Below, piece by piece: positions 25,950 through 36,138 of a stretch of 64,000 nt of DNA. Under the pieces are notes generated by a model. It was not told the DNA's origin. It worked only from the letters and a program-made list of their open reading frames with translations, and ran no database searches. A program made the translations under genes and the position numbers. The DNA is taken from contig JADKEV010000025.1 of NCBI GenBank assembly GCA_016717855.1, positions 1 through 64,000 of the forward strand. Direction: 5' to 3'. Position 1 is the stretch's first letter. The number at the start of each line of letters is the position of its first letter. This DNA is from Betaproteobacteria bacterium. Its GTDB lineage: Bacteria; Pseudomonadota; Gammaproteobacteria; Burkholderiales; Casimicrobiaceae.

Positions 25950-26942
25950 TCAACGCCTGGCGCTGGCGACGAGCGCCGACGGCGCCACGATGTGTTCCTC
26001 GTACGGATGCATTGCCTTGGGATACATGCCGGTGATCTTCTGCACGTACCGCCTTGTCTCCGCGTAGGGCGGAATGCCGCGATACTTCTCGACCGCACCC
26101 TCCCCGGCATTATAGGCAGCGATGACCAAATGCACCTTGCCCTGGAAAAACGCAAGCAGCCAGCGAATATAGGCGAGCCCGCCCTTGATGTTATCGACCG
26201 GATCGAACACCCGCTTGACGCCGAAGCGCTGCGCGGTTTCGGGAATCAACTGCATCAGGCCTTGTGCGTTCCGCGGCGACACGGCTGCGGGGTTGAAATC
26301 CGACTCGACCGCGATCATCGCCAGCGCGAGTTCCGGGTCGACCGCATACAGGGGCGCGATCCTGTTGACGAGTAGTGCGATCGGCGTCCGGCCCGGCCTG
26401 GCGACGAGCGCCGGCGGCGCTTCGACGAGGACAAGGACGGGCGAAGGACCCTCGGCCACGACGATCGGGAGTACCGGCTCCGCCTGGATCACCGGCGTCA
26501 CCGGGACCTCCGGCACCGCGACGAGCACCGGATCCGGCGCGAGGCACGATGGCATTTCCGCATCGGGCTGCGGCCGGAAGTGGGCGAGCAGCTTCGCCGC
26601 GTCCGGGTGCCCAAGCGCCGCCGCCTTCTGGAAGAGCCCTGCTGCAATCCCGTCATCGCGCGGCAGTCCCCTGCCATGGGCGTACATCCAGCCGAGCTTG
26701 AACTGCGCGTCCGCGTAGCCCAGTCGCGCCGCCTGGCAATACAGCGCGGCTGCGCGCTGCGGGTCCTTCGGCAGGCCCTCCGCATGCTCGTACAGCACTG
26801 CCAGTTCGGTCTGCGCAGCCGGGTCTCCGCGTGCCGCTTCGAATTCGAGCGCGGCCAGCGCCACGCCGGCGTGCGCCGCGGAACTGGCCGCGCCCAGCAG
26901 CATCCATGTCGCGAATACTAGCGATCGCAATCGCGCCTTCAT
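25950..26942 (-). CDS. Lytic transglycosylase (SLT domain) with Sel1-like repeats
   Basis: The product has 330 residues from the ATG at 26942, which opens a signal peptide (MKARLRSLVFATWMLLGAASSAAHA). Two to three Sel1/TPR-like repeats follow (AAQTELAVLYEHAEGLPKDPQRAAALYCQAA, AQFKLGWMYAHGRGLPRDDGIAAGLFQKAA). A Pro/Val-rich linker leads to the SLT domain at ~195-310: catalytic Glu in MIAVESDFNPAAVSPRNAQGLMQL, then GGLAYIRWLLAFF and VIAAYNAGEGAVEKYRGIPPYAETRRYV. It cleaves peptidoglycan in the periplasm. Its start codon overlaps the natural stop of the broken glycosyltransferase gene by ATGA. Confidence 0.85.
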   Translation of the reverse strand: MKARLRSLVFATWMLLGAASSAAHAGVALAALEFEAARGDPAAQTELAVLYEHAEGLPKDPQRAAALYCQAARLGYADAQFKLGWMYAHGRGLPRDDGIAAGLFQKAAALGHPDAAKLLAHFRPQPDAEMPSCLAPDPVLVAVPEVPVTPVIQAEPVLPIVVAEGPSPVLVLVEAPPALVARPGRTPIALLVNRIAPLYAVDPELALAMIAVESDFNPAAVSPRNAQGLMQLIPETAQRFGVKRVFDPVDNIKGGLAYIRWLLAFFQGKVHLVIAAYNAGEGAVEKYRGIPPYAETRRYVQKITGMYPKAMHPYEEHIVAPSALVASARR

Positions 26943-27506
26943 GACACCGCCTCGAGTTGTCGCGCCAGTTCCGCTGTCCGCGGGGCGGCGTGAAGCAGCG
27001 GCGATGTGCGAAGCATCGGCAACGGGCGCGCGCCCGTCACGTACCAGCTCGAGAAACCGATCCAGCTGCTCCGCGATCTGCACCGGCGCGTCGAGCGGCG
27101 CGATCGTGTCGATCCCCGCATCGGCCAGCGTGCGCGCCGTGTCACCGGCCGCGTCGGTGAGGGCGAGAATCGGCCGCCGCGCGCGCAGGTACTCGTCGCA
27201 GCCGGTCGCGCGCGGCACGACCTTCAGCGTCCGCGCCCCGATCCGGCCGCGCGCCTTCGGGTCCGCCAGCGCAGCGAAAAAGGGGCGCGGGTCGCGCTCC
27301 GACGCATAAACCGTCCCGCTATGGACGAGCACCACCTGCCCCCTTTCCTTTTTGTGCGCCGCGCCATCGCCCGGCCGGCTGGCCGCCGCCGCGAATGCCG
27401 CTTCATCATAACCGTTTTCGATGACGATGAGTCGTTCCGGCGGCAGGTTGGATAGCGCTCGGCATACAGACGCAGCGTACCCCGGGTGGTGAACACCGCG
27501 CGCGCG
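26939..27506 (-). pseudogene. Broken glycosyltransferase gene (5' truncated, internal deletion, frameshifts)
   Basis: Homology starts at about 27506 with AVFTTRGTLRLYAERYP, shifts frame near 27450 (one C lost from a CCC run would restore YPNLPPERL), and continues LIVIENGYDEAAFAAA and VLVHSGTVYASERDPRPFFAALAD, a group 1-type glycosyltransferase. At ~27185-27200 the text jumps from GCDEY to LRARRPILALTD. Intact relatives have roughly 50 more residues there and a second EYLR, so the deletion probably used that short repeat. Another shift near the end recovers TAELARQLEAVS and the stop at 26939. The N-terminal half is absent. Confidence 0.6.
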
Positions 27507-27749
27507 CAATGGAACTACGAAGGCATCGGTTTTGCCACCACGCCGGCGAGCACGGCGGCGAATGGCTCGAAGTCCTGCCCGGCCACTACGCTGCCGGTCT
27601 ATCGCGCGTACAACAATGCGTACCCTCCAAGCGGACCGAAGAACCCGTGGGACTCCAATCATCGCTACACGCTGCAGCAATCCGATATCGCCGAAATGGT
27701 CGCCATCGGTTGGCAAGGTGAGGGCATCGTGTTCTGCGCGCCGAATTAA
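27507..27749 (+). pseudogene. C-terminal fragment of a DUF5648 protein
   Basis: The frame reads WNYEGIGFATTPASTAANGSKSCPATTLPVYRAYNNAYPP, then WDSNHRYTLQQSDIAEMVAIGWQGEGIVFCAPN and a stop. These are the last ~80 residues of a DUF5648 module. There is no start, signal peptide or upstream half. It abuts the 5' broken end of the minus-strand glycosyltransferase remnant, so two truncated genes meet head to head at about 27505. Confidence 0.65.
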
Positions 27750-27776
27750 AGCGCTCAACCTTGGGCGTCGACAGGC

Positions 27777-28187
27777 CTATCGGAGTTTAGTGCGGCCCAG
27801 GCGCTTCGCATTCGCCACTGCCTTCCGATGCACCGGTGAGAGACCCTTGCCCAGGACATCGAGCGCGACACCCTGCAGCCGTGCGGTCACCGCACCTGCC
27901 GATGGCATGCCCCGCAGCGACGGCGACCACAACGCGCGAAAGTAGGAAGCCGCCAGCGCCTGATTCGCACTAAACGCTTGCATGGTCATCGCATTCCATG
28001 ACTCGGCGAATGCCTCGGCCTTCTCCGCGCTCATGCGCTTGAATTCCTTCCGGTCACGCGGAGAGTGGATGGGGCCGGCGACGGCCATGCGGGTTACGCG
28101 ATGCGCCACGACTTGCGGCGCGGCGAAGGCTAGTTCCGCCATCTTGACGGCGAGGGATACGGTCTTGCGCTTGCGGCGAATGGACAT
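27777..28187 (-). CDS. Polyhydroxyalkanoate granule-associated phasin family protein
   Basis: The product has 136 residues. The basic N-terminus, VVAHRVTRMAVAGPIHSPRDRKEFKRMSAEKAEAFAESWNAM and the C-terminal LGKGLSPVHRKAVANAKRLGRTK match the small phasins of Burkholderiales that coat PHA storage granules. The middle is helical and amphipathic with no membrane segment. No PHA synthesis genes are in this window. The call rests on the RDRKEFxRM and GLSPVHRKAVANAKRL blocks. Confidence 0.65.
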   Translation of the reverse strand: MSIRRKRKTVSLAVKMAELAFAAPQVVAHRVTRMAVAGPIHSPRDRKEFKRMSAEKAEAFAESWNAMTMQAFSANQALAASYFRALWSPSLRGMPSAGAVTARLQGVALDVLGKGLSPVHRKAVANAKRLGRTKLR

Positions 28188-28453
28188 TGAAGTGTTCCTT
28201 GAGGGCGCGCGGCCGGGATTCCCGATTGTAGTGCCTGACGGTGCCTGCGCCCGCGATTACCTGGCGCACCTGCCGGAATCTCCCCCCGCACCCCGCAACG
28301 GCCAATCGCCTTGCCCGGCGTCGCCCAGTTACGCTATGCTTGGTTGCGCCTCCGTCTTTCCCGTCGCGGGACCTGAGCGCGGAAGCGCAGCGGGGCCAGC
28401 GACGCGGCGCACCCACAGACTGCAAGCGTGGGCGTTGACAAGGGGGGGAGTTC

Positions 28454-28789
28454 ATGCAGATCACATTCAGGGAAGCCGATACGGCGATCGTGGCGCAGAT
28501 CGCCGGCAGCATCGACGGCCTGACGTCGGAGGCGCTGCAGGCGGCGCTGCTGGGAGAACTGCTGAAGGGGCATCACCGCATCGTCGCCGATTTCGAGGGC
28601 GTGGATTACACCAGCAGCGCGGGTCTGCGGGTCATCCTGGCGACCGTGAAGGAAGCCCGGCGCAACGGCGGCGATTTCCGGCTGGCCGCGGTGCGTCCCG
28701 CCGTGATGCGCGTGCTGCAGATGAGCGGCTTCGCCGGCATCGTCAAGATCTATCCCGACGCCGAAGCCGCCGTGGCCAGCTTCAAGTGA
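28454..28789 (+). CDS. STAS-domain anti-sigma factor antagonist
   Basis: The product has 111 residues, a single STAS domain: MQITFREADTAIVAQIAGSIDGLTSEALQAAL, then IVADFEGVDYTSSAGLRVILATVKEARRNGG. The Ser pair 54-55 in YTSSAGLR is where such proteins are phosphorylated by an RsbW/SpoIIAB-type kinase. The likely kinase is encoded at 34706-35128 and the likely phosphatase at 33438-34670. A gggggg/gag site precedes the ATG. Its stop overlaps the GTG start of the patatin gene, so the two are translationally coupled. Confidence 0.85.
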   Translation: MQITFREADTAIVAQIAGSIDGLTSEALQAALLGELLKGHHRIVADFEGVDYTSSAGLRVILATVKEARRNGGDFRLAAVRPAVMRVLQMSGFAGIVKIYPDAEAAVASFK

Positions 28790-29674
28790 CGCCACCGGGA
28801 ACGCCGGCGGCGGCGGGCCGCAAGCGCGTCGCGATGGTCATCGGCTCCGGCAGCGTGAAGTGCGCCGCCGCGCTCGGTGTGCAGAAGGCCTTGACGCGCG
28901 CGGGCATCGGGATCGACCTGGTCGTCGGCTGCAGCGCCGGCGCCATGTTCGCCAGCCTGATCGCGGCCGGCTTCGACGCCCGTCGCGCGAGCGAACTCAC
29001 GCACCGCCTCTGGACCCGGGAGATCACTTCCCGGCGCGACACGCGCGGACTGCTCTCGGCGCTGATGCCCAAGTGGTTCCGCTTCAATTCGGAATTCGGC
29101 ATGCGCGACGACCGGCTGGTCATGGAACGGCTGCGCGAGACCTTCGGCAAGATGAGCTTCGAGTCCATGCAGATTCCCCTGTACATCACGGCTACGGACT
29201 TCGCGACCGGCGAGCAGGTGGTTTTTTCCAAAGGCAGCCTGACTGACGCCATCCGTGCGAGCATCGCGATCCCGTTCATCTTCAAGCCGTGGCGCGTCGA
29301 TGGCCGGCTGTGCGTCGACGGCTTCCTGTCCGATCCGCTGCCGGTAGGGGTCGCCGTCAAGGAAGGCGCCGGCATCATACTGGCCGTCGGCTTCGAGAGC
29401 CCGTATCAGCGGCGGATCACGTCGCCCGCGCGCTTCGCCTTCCAGCTCTCGAGCATCATGACCAACAACCTGTTCAAGTCGGCGTTCGCCTTCCATCAGC
29501 TCGCGCATCACGACGAAGTGATTCCCATCGTGCCGCAGTTCGACAAGCACGTCGGCCTGTTCGAAACGGCCAAGCTGGCCTATGTCATCGAGGAAGGCGA
29601 AAAGGCCGCCGAGGAGCAGATTCCGTACCTGCGCCGCCTGCTGGACCTCGGCCCGGGACCCGCAACCGACACCG

Positions 29675-29694
<20 letters not shown>
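28786..29694 (+). CDS. Patatin-like phospholipase
   Basis: The product has 302 residues if started at the GTG at 28786, which overlaps the STAS stop as GTGA; the frame is open upstream but that part overlaps the STAS gene. Patatin features are the oxyanion loop MVIGSGSVKCAAALGV, nucleophile Ser in VGCSAGAMFASLI, and the catalytic Asp in CVDGFLSDPLPVG. ATDFATGEQVVFSKGSLTDAIRASIAIPFIFKPW is typical of the RssA group. It likely hydrolyses acyl esters of lipids at the inner membrane. Its 3' end overlaps the opposing kinase gene by 20 bases. Confidence 0.85.
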
Positions 29695-31404
<1,710 letters not shown>

Positions 31405-31408
<4 letters not shown>

Positions 31409-33333
31409 GGGGTGCGCTCCACGGAGGTCACCGCAGCAGGCGGCGCCGCGTCCGCCGCCGCGAGGGGAAGCGAGAACGAGAACGTGGACCCGGCGCCGGG
31501 GGCCGATTCGACCCACAGCTTGCCCCCATGCAATTCGACGATGCGGCGCGCGATGGCGAGTCCCAGGCCCGCGCCATCCCGGGGGCTGCCGGGCGCGCCG
31601 GCGGCCTGCTGGAACTCCTCGAATATGCGCGCCTGGTCGGCGCTGTCGACGCCCCGGCCGGTATCTCGAACCGTGACGACCAGCCGCCGGCAATCAAGAG
31701 TCACCGACACCTCCACCTCGCCGCGCTCGGTGAACTTGATCGCGTTGCCGACGAGGTTGAACAGGACCTGGGAGAGCTGCCGCTCGTCCGCCTCGAGCAG
31801 CGGCAGTCCTTCTGCCGGCAGCGTGGCGCGCAGGCGCAAGCCCTTCTCCTGCGCCAGCGCTTCCATCGCCACCACGACTTCCCGGATCAGGTCGGACAGC
31901 GCGCAGGGCGCCAGATGCAGCCGCAGCGTCCCGGCCTCGATCTTCGCGATGTCGAGGACCTCGTCGATCATTCCCAGCAGGTGCCGCGCGCTGCGATCGA
32001 CGCGCTTGAGCACCGGCTGCATCCGCTCCGGCGCATCGCCATAGACCCCGTCGAGCATGAGCTCGGTGTAGCCCAGGATCGCATTGAGCGGGGTGCGCAG
32101 CTCGTGGCTCATGTTGGCCATGAAATCGGACTTCGCCCGGCTCGCGATCTCCAGGCTGCGCTGCTGGGCCTGCAGCTGGCGATAGAGGCCCGCATTCTCG
32201 ATCGCGACCGCGGCCTGCGCCCCCAGCGCGACCAGCAGCTCGACGCTGTCGGGATCGAACGGCCCGCGCGCGCGGCGCAGCAGCATCAGCCCGCGGGTGA
32301 TCCGCGCCTGCACGATGGGCACGGCCAGCAGGCCGTGAAACCCATCCGCGATGGCCGCGTCGCGCAACAGGAACCTGTCTTCCGCGTCCAGGTCGGGCAC
32401 CTGCACCGGCTTCTTGCCGTCGATGGCTTCGCGGATCACCCGGTCCTGCGTATCCACGCGGATGCCGGCCAGCTTTTCATGAAACCCCGGACTGAGGTTC
32501 TGGTGCGCCAGGCTGCGGAACACCGTCGCGCCCGCCTCGACTTCCACGATGGCGCCGGCGTCCGCGCCCGCGACGCGGACCGCGTGCCTGACAACGGCGT
32601 CGAGCACCACCTGCAATTCGATCGACGAACTGATCGCCTTGGTGACCTCATGCAACGCCTGCAGGCGTTCGAGCGATCGCGCGAGCGCGACGCCGTGCTG
32701 CTGCACCTCGTCGAACAGCGCCGCCTTTTCCTGGTCGGCCGCGCTGAGGCTCCGCGCCTGGCGCTTGAGCGTCGCGGCGTACGACGCCCCGTAGGCCAGG
32801 ATGCCGGCGATGCAGATGAACGCGGTGACGAGGCCGGTGTCGGGGATGAACGTGAAACCCGCGCCGGCAGCCGCGGCCAGGCCGCCGGCGGCAAGCGCGG
32901 CCATGCACGCGCCCAGCATGCGCGCGCCGCCGACGCTGGTCGCCGAGATCAGGAGCGTGAACACGACGACGGTGGCCGGCCACAGCGGCAGGCCGATCAG
33001 GACCAGCCACACGCCACCCAGGAAACCGTCGGCCGCCAGCGTTGCCTTCTCGACGGTCTGCGGCCGGCGGCTGCCGCGCGCGAGGAGGAAGGCCAGATGC
33101 GGCCAGAGGAAAGTCTGCGCGAGCAGCAACGCCCACAGCAACGCGGTCGCGGCGCGCGCCCCCGGCCGTGCTTCGAGCAGCGTGGAGGCGACCGTCGCGC
33201 CGGTCACCAGGTAGCCGATGATGCGAATCCGGTAGTCGATGTAGACGACAGGGTGCACCCGACGGGCGGGCTCGCGCGCGGCGGGGAGCGGCCCAGGCTC
33301 CGTCGACGGAGAAACCGGAACTGTGTCGGACAT
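31405..33333 (-). CDS. Membrane sensor histidine kinase with GAF domain
   Basis: The product has 642 residues from the ATG at 33333, which follows gaggggg. The N-terminal ~210 residues contain a MASE2-like membrane domain (LWPHLAFLLARGSRRPQTVEKATLAADGFLGG) with six or so helices. A coiled coil leads to a GAF domain (~240-390, VVRHAVRVAGADAGAIVEVEAGA to VAIENAGLYRQL). HisKA has FMANMSHELRTPLNAILGYTEL and HATPase has NLVGNAIKFTERGEVEV and GAGLGLAIARRIV. It signals by His-Asp phosphotransfer. It is followed, with ATGA overlap, by a sister kinase of the same layout minus GAF; the pair probably arose by duplication. Confidence 0.85.
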
Positions 33334-33437
33334 CAGAGATTCCCCCTCGAGCGGATCGTTGCCGCGGCCGGCTGCGGCGCGCGACCCCGCCACCGGAGCG
33401 CCGGCTTGTCCTGACGCGCTTTGGTCAAGTCGCCGCC

Positions 33438-34670
33438 ATGTTACTCTCTGCCCGCCCCAACGCCAACGCCCGCGAAATGAATCCGCCTCCTTCCGTTCGA
33501 CCGGCAATTCCCCCGGCATCGTCCGCGGCGGTGCTGGTGGTCGACGACGTCGAGGACAACCGGGAAGTGCTCGCGGCGCGGCTCGGCGCGTTGGGCATCG
33601 AAGACATCACGATGGCGGTCGACGGGCGGGAGGCGCTGGAGGCGATCGCGCGCCGGCCGTTCGACCTGGTGTTGCTCGACCTGATGATGCCCAACGTCAA
33701 CGGCATCCAGGTGCTGGAAGCGTTGCGCGAGCAAGGCCGCCTGGAAGCGCTGCCGGTGATCATGGTGTCGGCGTCCAACGAAATGACCGGTGTCGTTCGC
33801 TGCATCGAACTCGGCGCCGAGGATTACCTAACCAAGCCGGTCAACGGCACGCTGTTGCGCGCGCGCGTCGGCGCCACGCTGGAAAAGAAGCGCCTGCGCG
33901 ACGCGCTGCGCGCGAAGCTCGCGCAGATGGATCACGAACTGCTGCTTGCGCGCGAACTGCAACTCGGGATGGTGCCCCCGGATTTCGCGGCGCCGGACGG
34001 CGCGGTGGCCACGCACCTGCTGCTCGAGCCGGCGCGCCAGGTCGGCGGCGACCTGTGCGATTGCTTCCCCGGCCGCGGCGATACGCTGTGGTTCGCCATC
34101 GGCGACGTGTCGGGCAAGGGCGCCGCGGCGGCGATCTTCATGGCCCGCACGTGGAGTTGCCTGCGCTCGATCGCCACGCGCGCGAGTGATGCGCCCGGAT
34201 CGCCGGGCGCGGTGTTGACCGCGATGAACCGGGAGTTGTGCGAGGCGAACGCGAGTTCCATGTTCACCACGCTGTTCCTCGGCCATCTGGAGCGCGCCAG
34301 CGGGCGCGTCGCGTACGCCAACGCCGGGCATCTGCCGCCGCTGCATCTGGCGCGCAATGGTGGTCTGGTCCAGCTGGACGAGCTGCCCCTGCCGCCAGTG
34401 GGCGCCTGGCCGGACACCGAGTACCCCACGCGCGCCATGCAGCTTGGCGCGGGCGACGCGCTGTTCGCCTACAGCGACGGCCTCACCGAAGCGATGAACG
34501 CCGACCAGGAGCAATGGGGCGAGCAGCGGCTGCGCGCGCTGCTGGCCGCCGGGGAGAACCTGGACGGCCGCGCCGTGCTCGCGTCGCTGCTGCGCGCGGT
34601 GCGCGAGTTCACCGGCGACCAGCCGCAGACCGACGACATCGCCGCGTTGCTGCTGCGCTGGAAACCCTGA
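33438..34670 (+). CDS. Response regulator with PP2C-type (RsbU/SpoIIE) phosphatase output
   Basis: The product has 410 residues. The receiver domain at ~30-150 has VLVVDDVEDN, the phospho-acceptor Asp in LVLLDLMMPN, and LTKPVN. A coiled linker (RDALRAKLAQMDHELLLARELQLGM) leads to a SpoIIE-type PP2C domain (~195-408) with GGDLCDCF, AIGDVSGKGAAAAIFMA, ANAGHLPPL, FAYSDGLTEAMN and TDDIAALLLRW. It should dephosphorylate a STAS protein when its receiver is phosphorylated. A second start at 33477 (MNPPPS) is possible; neither has a strong ribosome site. It is divergent from the kinase operon, and convergent with the RsbW-like gene. Confidence 0.85.
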   Translation: MLLSARPNANAREMNPPPSVRPAIPPASSAAVLVVDDVEDNREVLAARLGALGIEDITMAVDGREALEAIARRPFDLVLLDLMMPNVNGIQVLEALREQGRLEALPVIMVSASNEMTGVVRCIELGAEDYLTKPVNGTLLRARVGATLEKKRLRDALRAKLAQMDHELLLARELQLGMVPPDFAAPDGAVATHLLLEPARQVGGDLCDCFPGRGDTLWFAIGDVSGKGAAAAIFMARTWSCLRSIATRASDAPGSPGAVLTAMNRELCEANASSMFTTLFLGHLERASGRVAYANAGHLPPLHLARNGGLVQLDELPLPPVGAWPDTEYPTRAMQLGAGDALFAYSDGLTEAMNADQEQWGEQRLRALLAAGENLDGRAVLASLLRAVREFTGDQPQTDDIAALLLRWKP

Positions 34671-34705
34671 GCCGGCGCTCCGGCGCTCCGGCGGCGCTCT
34701 GGCGC

Positions 34706-35128
34706 TCAGGCGGCGCCGAGCTTCTTCACCAGCACCATGTGGTTCCCGTCCTCGTCGGTGCGATACGAGACATCGTCCATCGTCTGGTAGATGAAGTGGA
34801 GCCCGAAGCCACCGGGGGTGCGATCCTCGAGCAGGGTATCGGCATCGGGGATGCCGGGATCGTAGGGCTCGAACGGGTGGCCGAAGTCGGTGAGCGTGAC
34901 CTCGACCTGGCCGTCGCCGATGTCGAGCTCGAGCATCAGCGAGCCCGGATCCATGTCCGCGTAGCCATGCATGATGACATTCATCGCGGCCTCGTCGACC
35001 GCGAGCTTCAGGTCGTCCACGGTGGTGCCGGTGATGCCGGCGGCGTGGCAGGTGCGCTCGATGAACGCGCGAAAGGCGCCGAGGGTTTCCATTTCGGCCA
35101 CCAGGGTGATTCGGGAGCTGGATCGCAT
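34706..35128 (-). CDS. RsbW/SpoIIAB-like ATP-binding anti-sigma kinase
   Basis: The product has 140 residues from the ATG at 35128 and consists of one GHKL ATPase domain: FRAFIERTCHAAG, the N-box VDEAAMNVIMHGY, TLTDFGHPFEP and the G-box GGFGLHFIYQTMDDVSY. Such kinases phosphorylate a STAS antagonist and sequester a sigma factor or another partner. It starts 20 bp after the stop of the upstream gene (35149) in the same operon. No sigma factor gene is nearby, so its output could be another protein, for instance one of the membrane kinases or the patatin. Confidence 0.85.
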   Translation of the reverse strand: MRSSSRITLVAEMETLGAFRAFIERTCHAAGITGTTVDDLKLAVDEAAMNVIMHGYADMDPGSLMLELDIGDGQVEVTLTDFGHPFEPYDPGIPDADTLLEDRTPGGFGLHFIYQTMDDVSYRTDEDGNHMVLVKKLGAA

Positions 35129-35148
35129 CGCGGGCTCGGCGGCTGGTG

Positions 35149-36036
35149 TCAGTAAACTGCGTCGGGAAAAGTCTCGACGCCGGCATGCTTGCCCAGCTGC
35201 TTGATCATCCGCAGATGGTCCCATTGCAAGCCGATCGTCTCCAGGATGCCGTCGTGAATCGCCCAGGCGCGGCCGCGGACCGTGCGCCACTGTTCGGGCT
35301 GGCGGAACGGCGTGCTTCCGTCCAGCGCCGCGTGCAGGCGGCCGCCCGGCTGGAATTCCCGCTGGATGTCGTTCATCAGCTTGTGGCCCCGCACATAGGC
35401 AAATCCGCGGCGCTCGAACACCCAGGCGGCGGCGTAGGTCAAGGGTTCCAGAGAATACGCCTGGTGCGCGGCGAACGCCATGAAAAGCTCGAGCTGGTCG
35501 AACACGAGCTGCGCAGCGCCCAGGTTGCGCCGCAGCTGGATCGGGGCCAGCCCGGCGTGCATCGCCTTCTCTTCTTCGGCCAGGTTGCGCCGGACGGTTC
35601 CGAAGTGGGTCTGGTTGCCCTCCGCGTCGCGATCGACGTCGAAGCGCGGCCCGTCCGGATCGTGCAGCGAAATGAAGTTCAGCTCGAAGCCGTTGATGTT
35701 GTTGTCGGCCAGTTCGAGCAGGAAGAACGGCTCCGTCGCGTCGGCCGGGTGCAGGATGGAGATCGCCACGCTGCTCGATCCGGGCGCCGCGTCGAGCCGC
35801 ACCCGCGGCACATCTCCCACATCCTTCCAGCTCACCGGGCTGATGCGAAAGCGCATCAGCAGCGGCGGGGGCAGCAACGTCCGGTACAGGCGCCGCTTGG
35901 CGTTTTCCGACAGGTTGTTGATGGCGAAGATCGAGATGGGCAGCGTCGGGCTGGCATCGAGCCGCAGGATGGGCATTTCGCGCGGGTCCGGCCCGACCTT
36001 GACCGGCTCCCTACGCAAACGCAGGTGGCTGAACAT
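35149..36036 (-). CDS. Conserved-looking protein of unknown function
   Basis: The product has 295 residues from the ATG at 36036; 36096 is a less likely start. I do not recognise the family. It is soluble and mixed alpha/beta, with no signal peptide, membrane segment or nucleotide-binding motif. Notable stretches are LPISIFAINNLSENAKRRLYRTLLPPPLLMRFRISP, ELADNNINGFELNFISLHDPDGPRF and RGFAYVRGHKLMNDIQREF. The coding pattern is strong and it sits between the ATP-grasp gene and the RsbW-like gene on the same strand, so it probably belongs to the signalling locus. Confidence 0.6.
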   Translation of the reverse strand: MFSHLRLRREPVKVGPDPREMPILRLDASPTLPISIFAINNLSENAKRRLYRTLLPPPLLMRFRISPVSWKDVGDVPRVRLDAAPGSSSVAISILHPADATEPFFLLELADNNINGFELNFISLHDPDGPRFDVDRDAEGNQTHFGTVRRNLAEEEKAMHAGLAPIQLRRNLGAAQLVFDQLELFMAFAAHQAYSLEPLTYAAAWVFERRGFAYVRGHKLMNDIQREFQPGGRLHAALDGSTPFRQPEQWRTVRGRAWAIHDGILETIGLQWDHLRMIKQLGKHAGVETFPDAVY

Positions 36037-36138
36037 GCCCACTACTTCCCCCTTGATATTCCCTGTTATCCGGGCCTGGCGATGTCGCGGCAGCATAGCA
36101 CAGGGGTTGCCGGGATCATCACGGCCCGCGCCCGCGGC

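Noticed and set aside
33828..35186. Minus-strand ORF (452 codons) across the PP2C gene
   Set aside because: Its content is a shadow of the phosphatase and a wrong frame of the RsbW-like gene.
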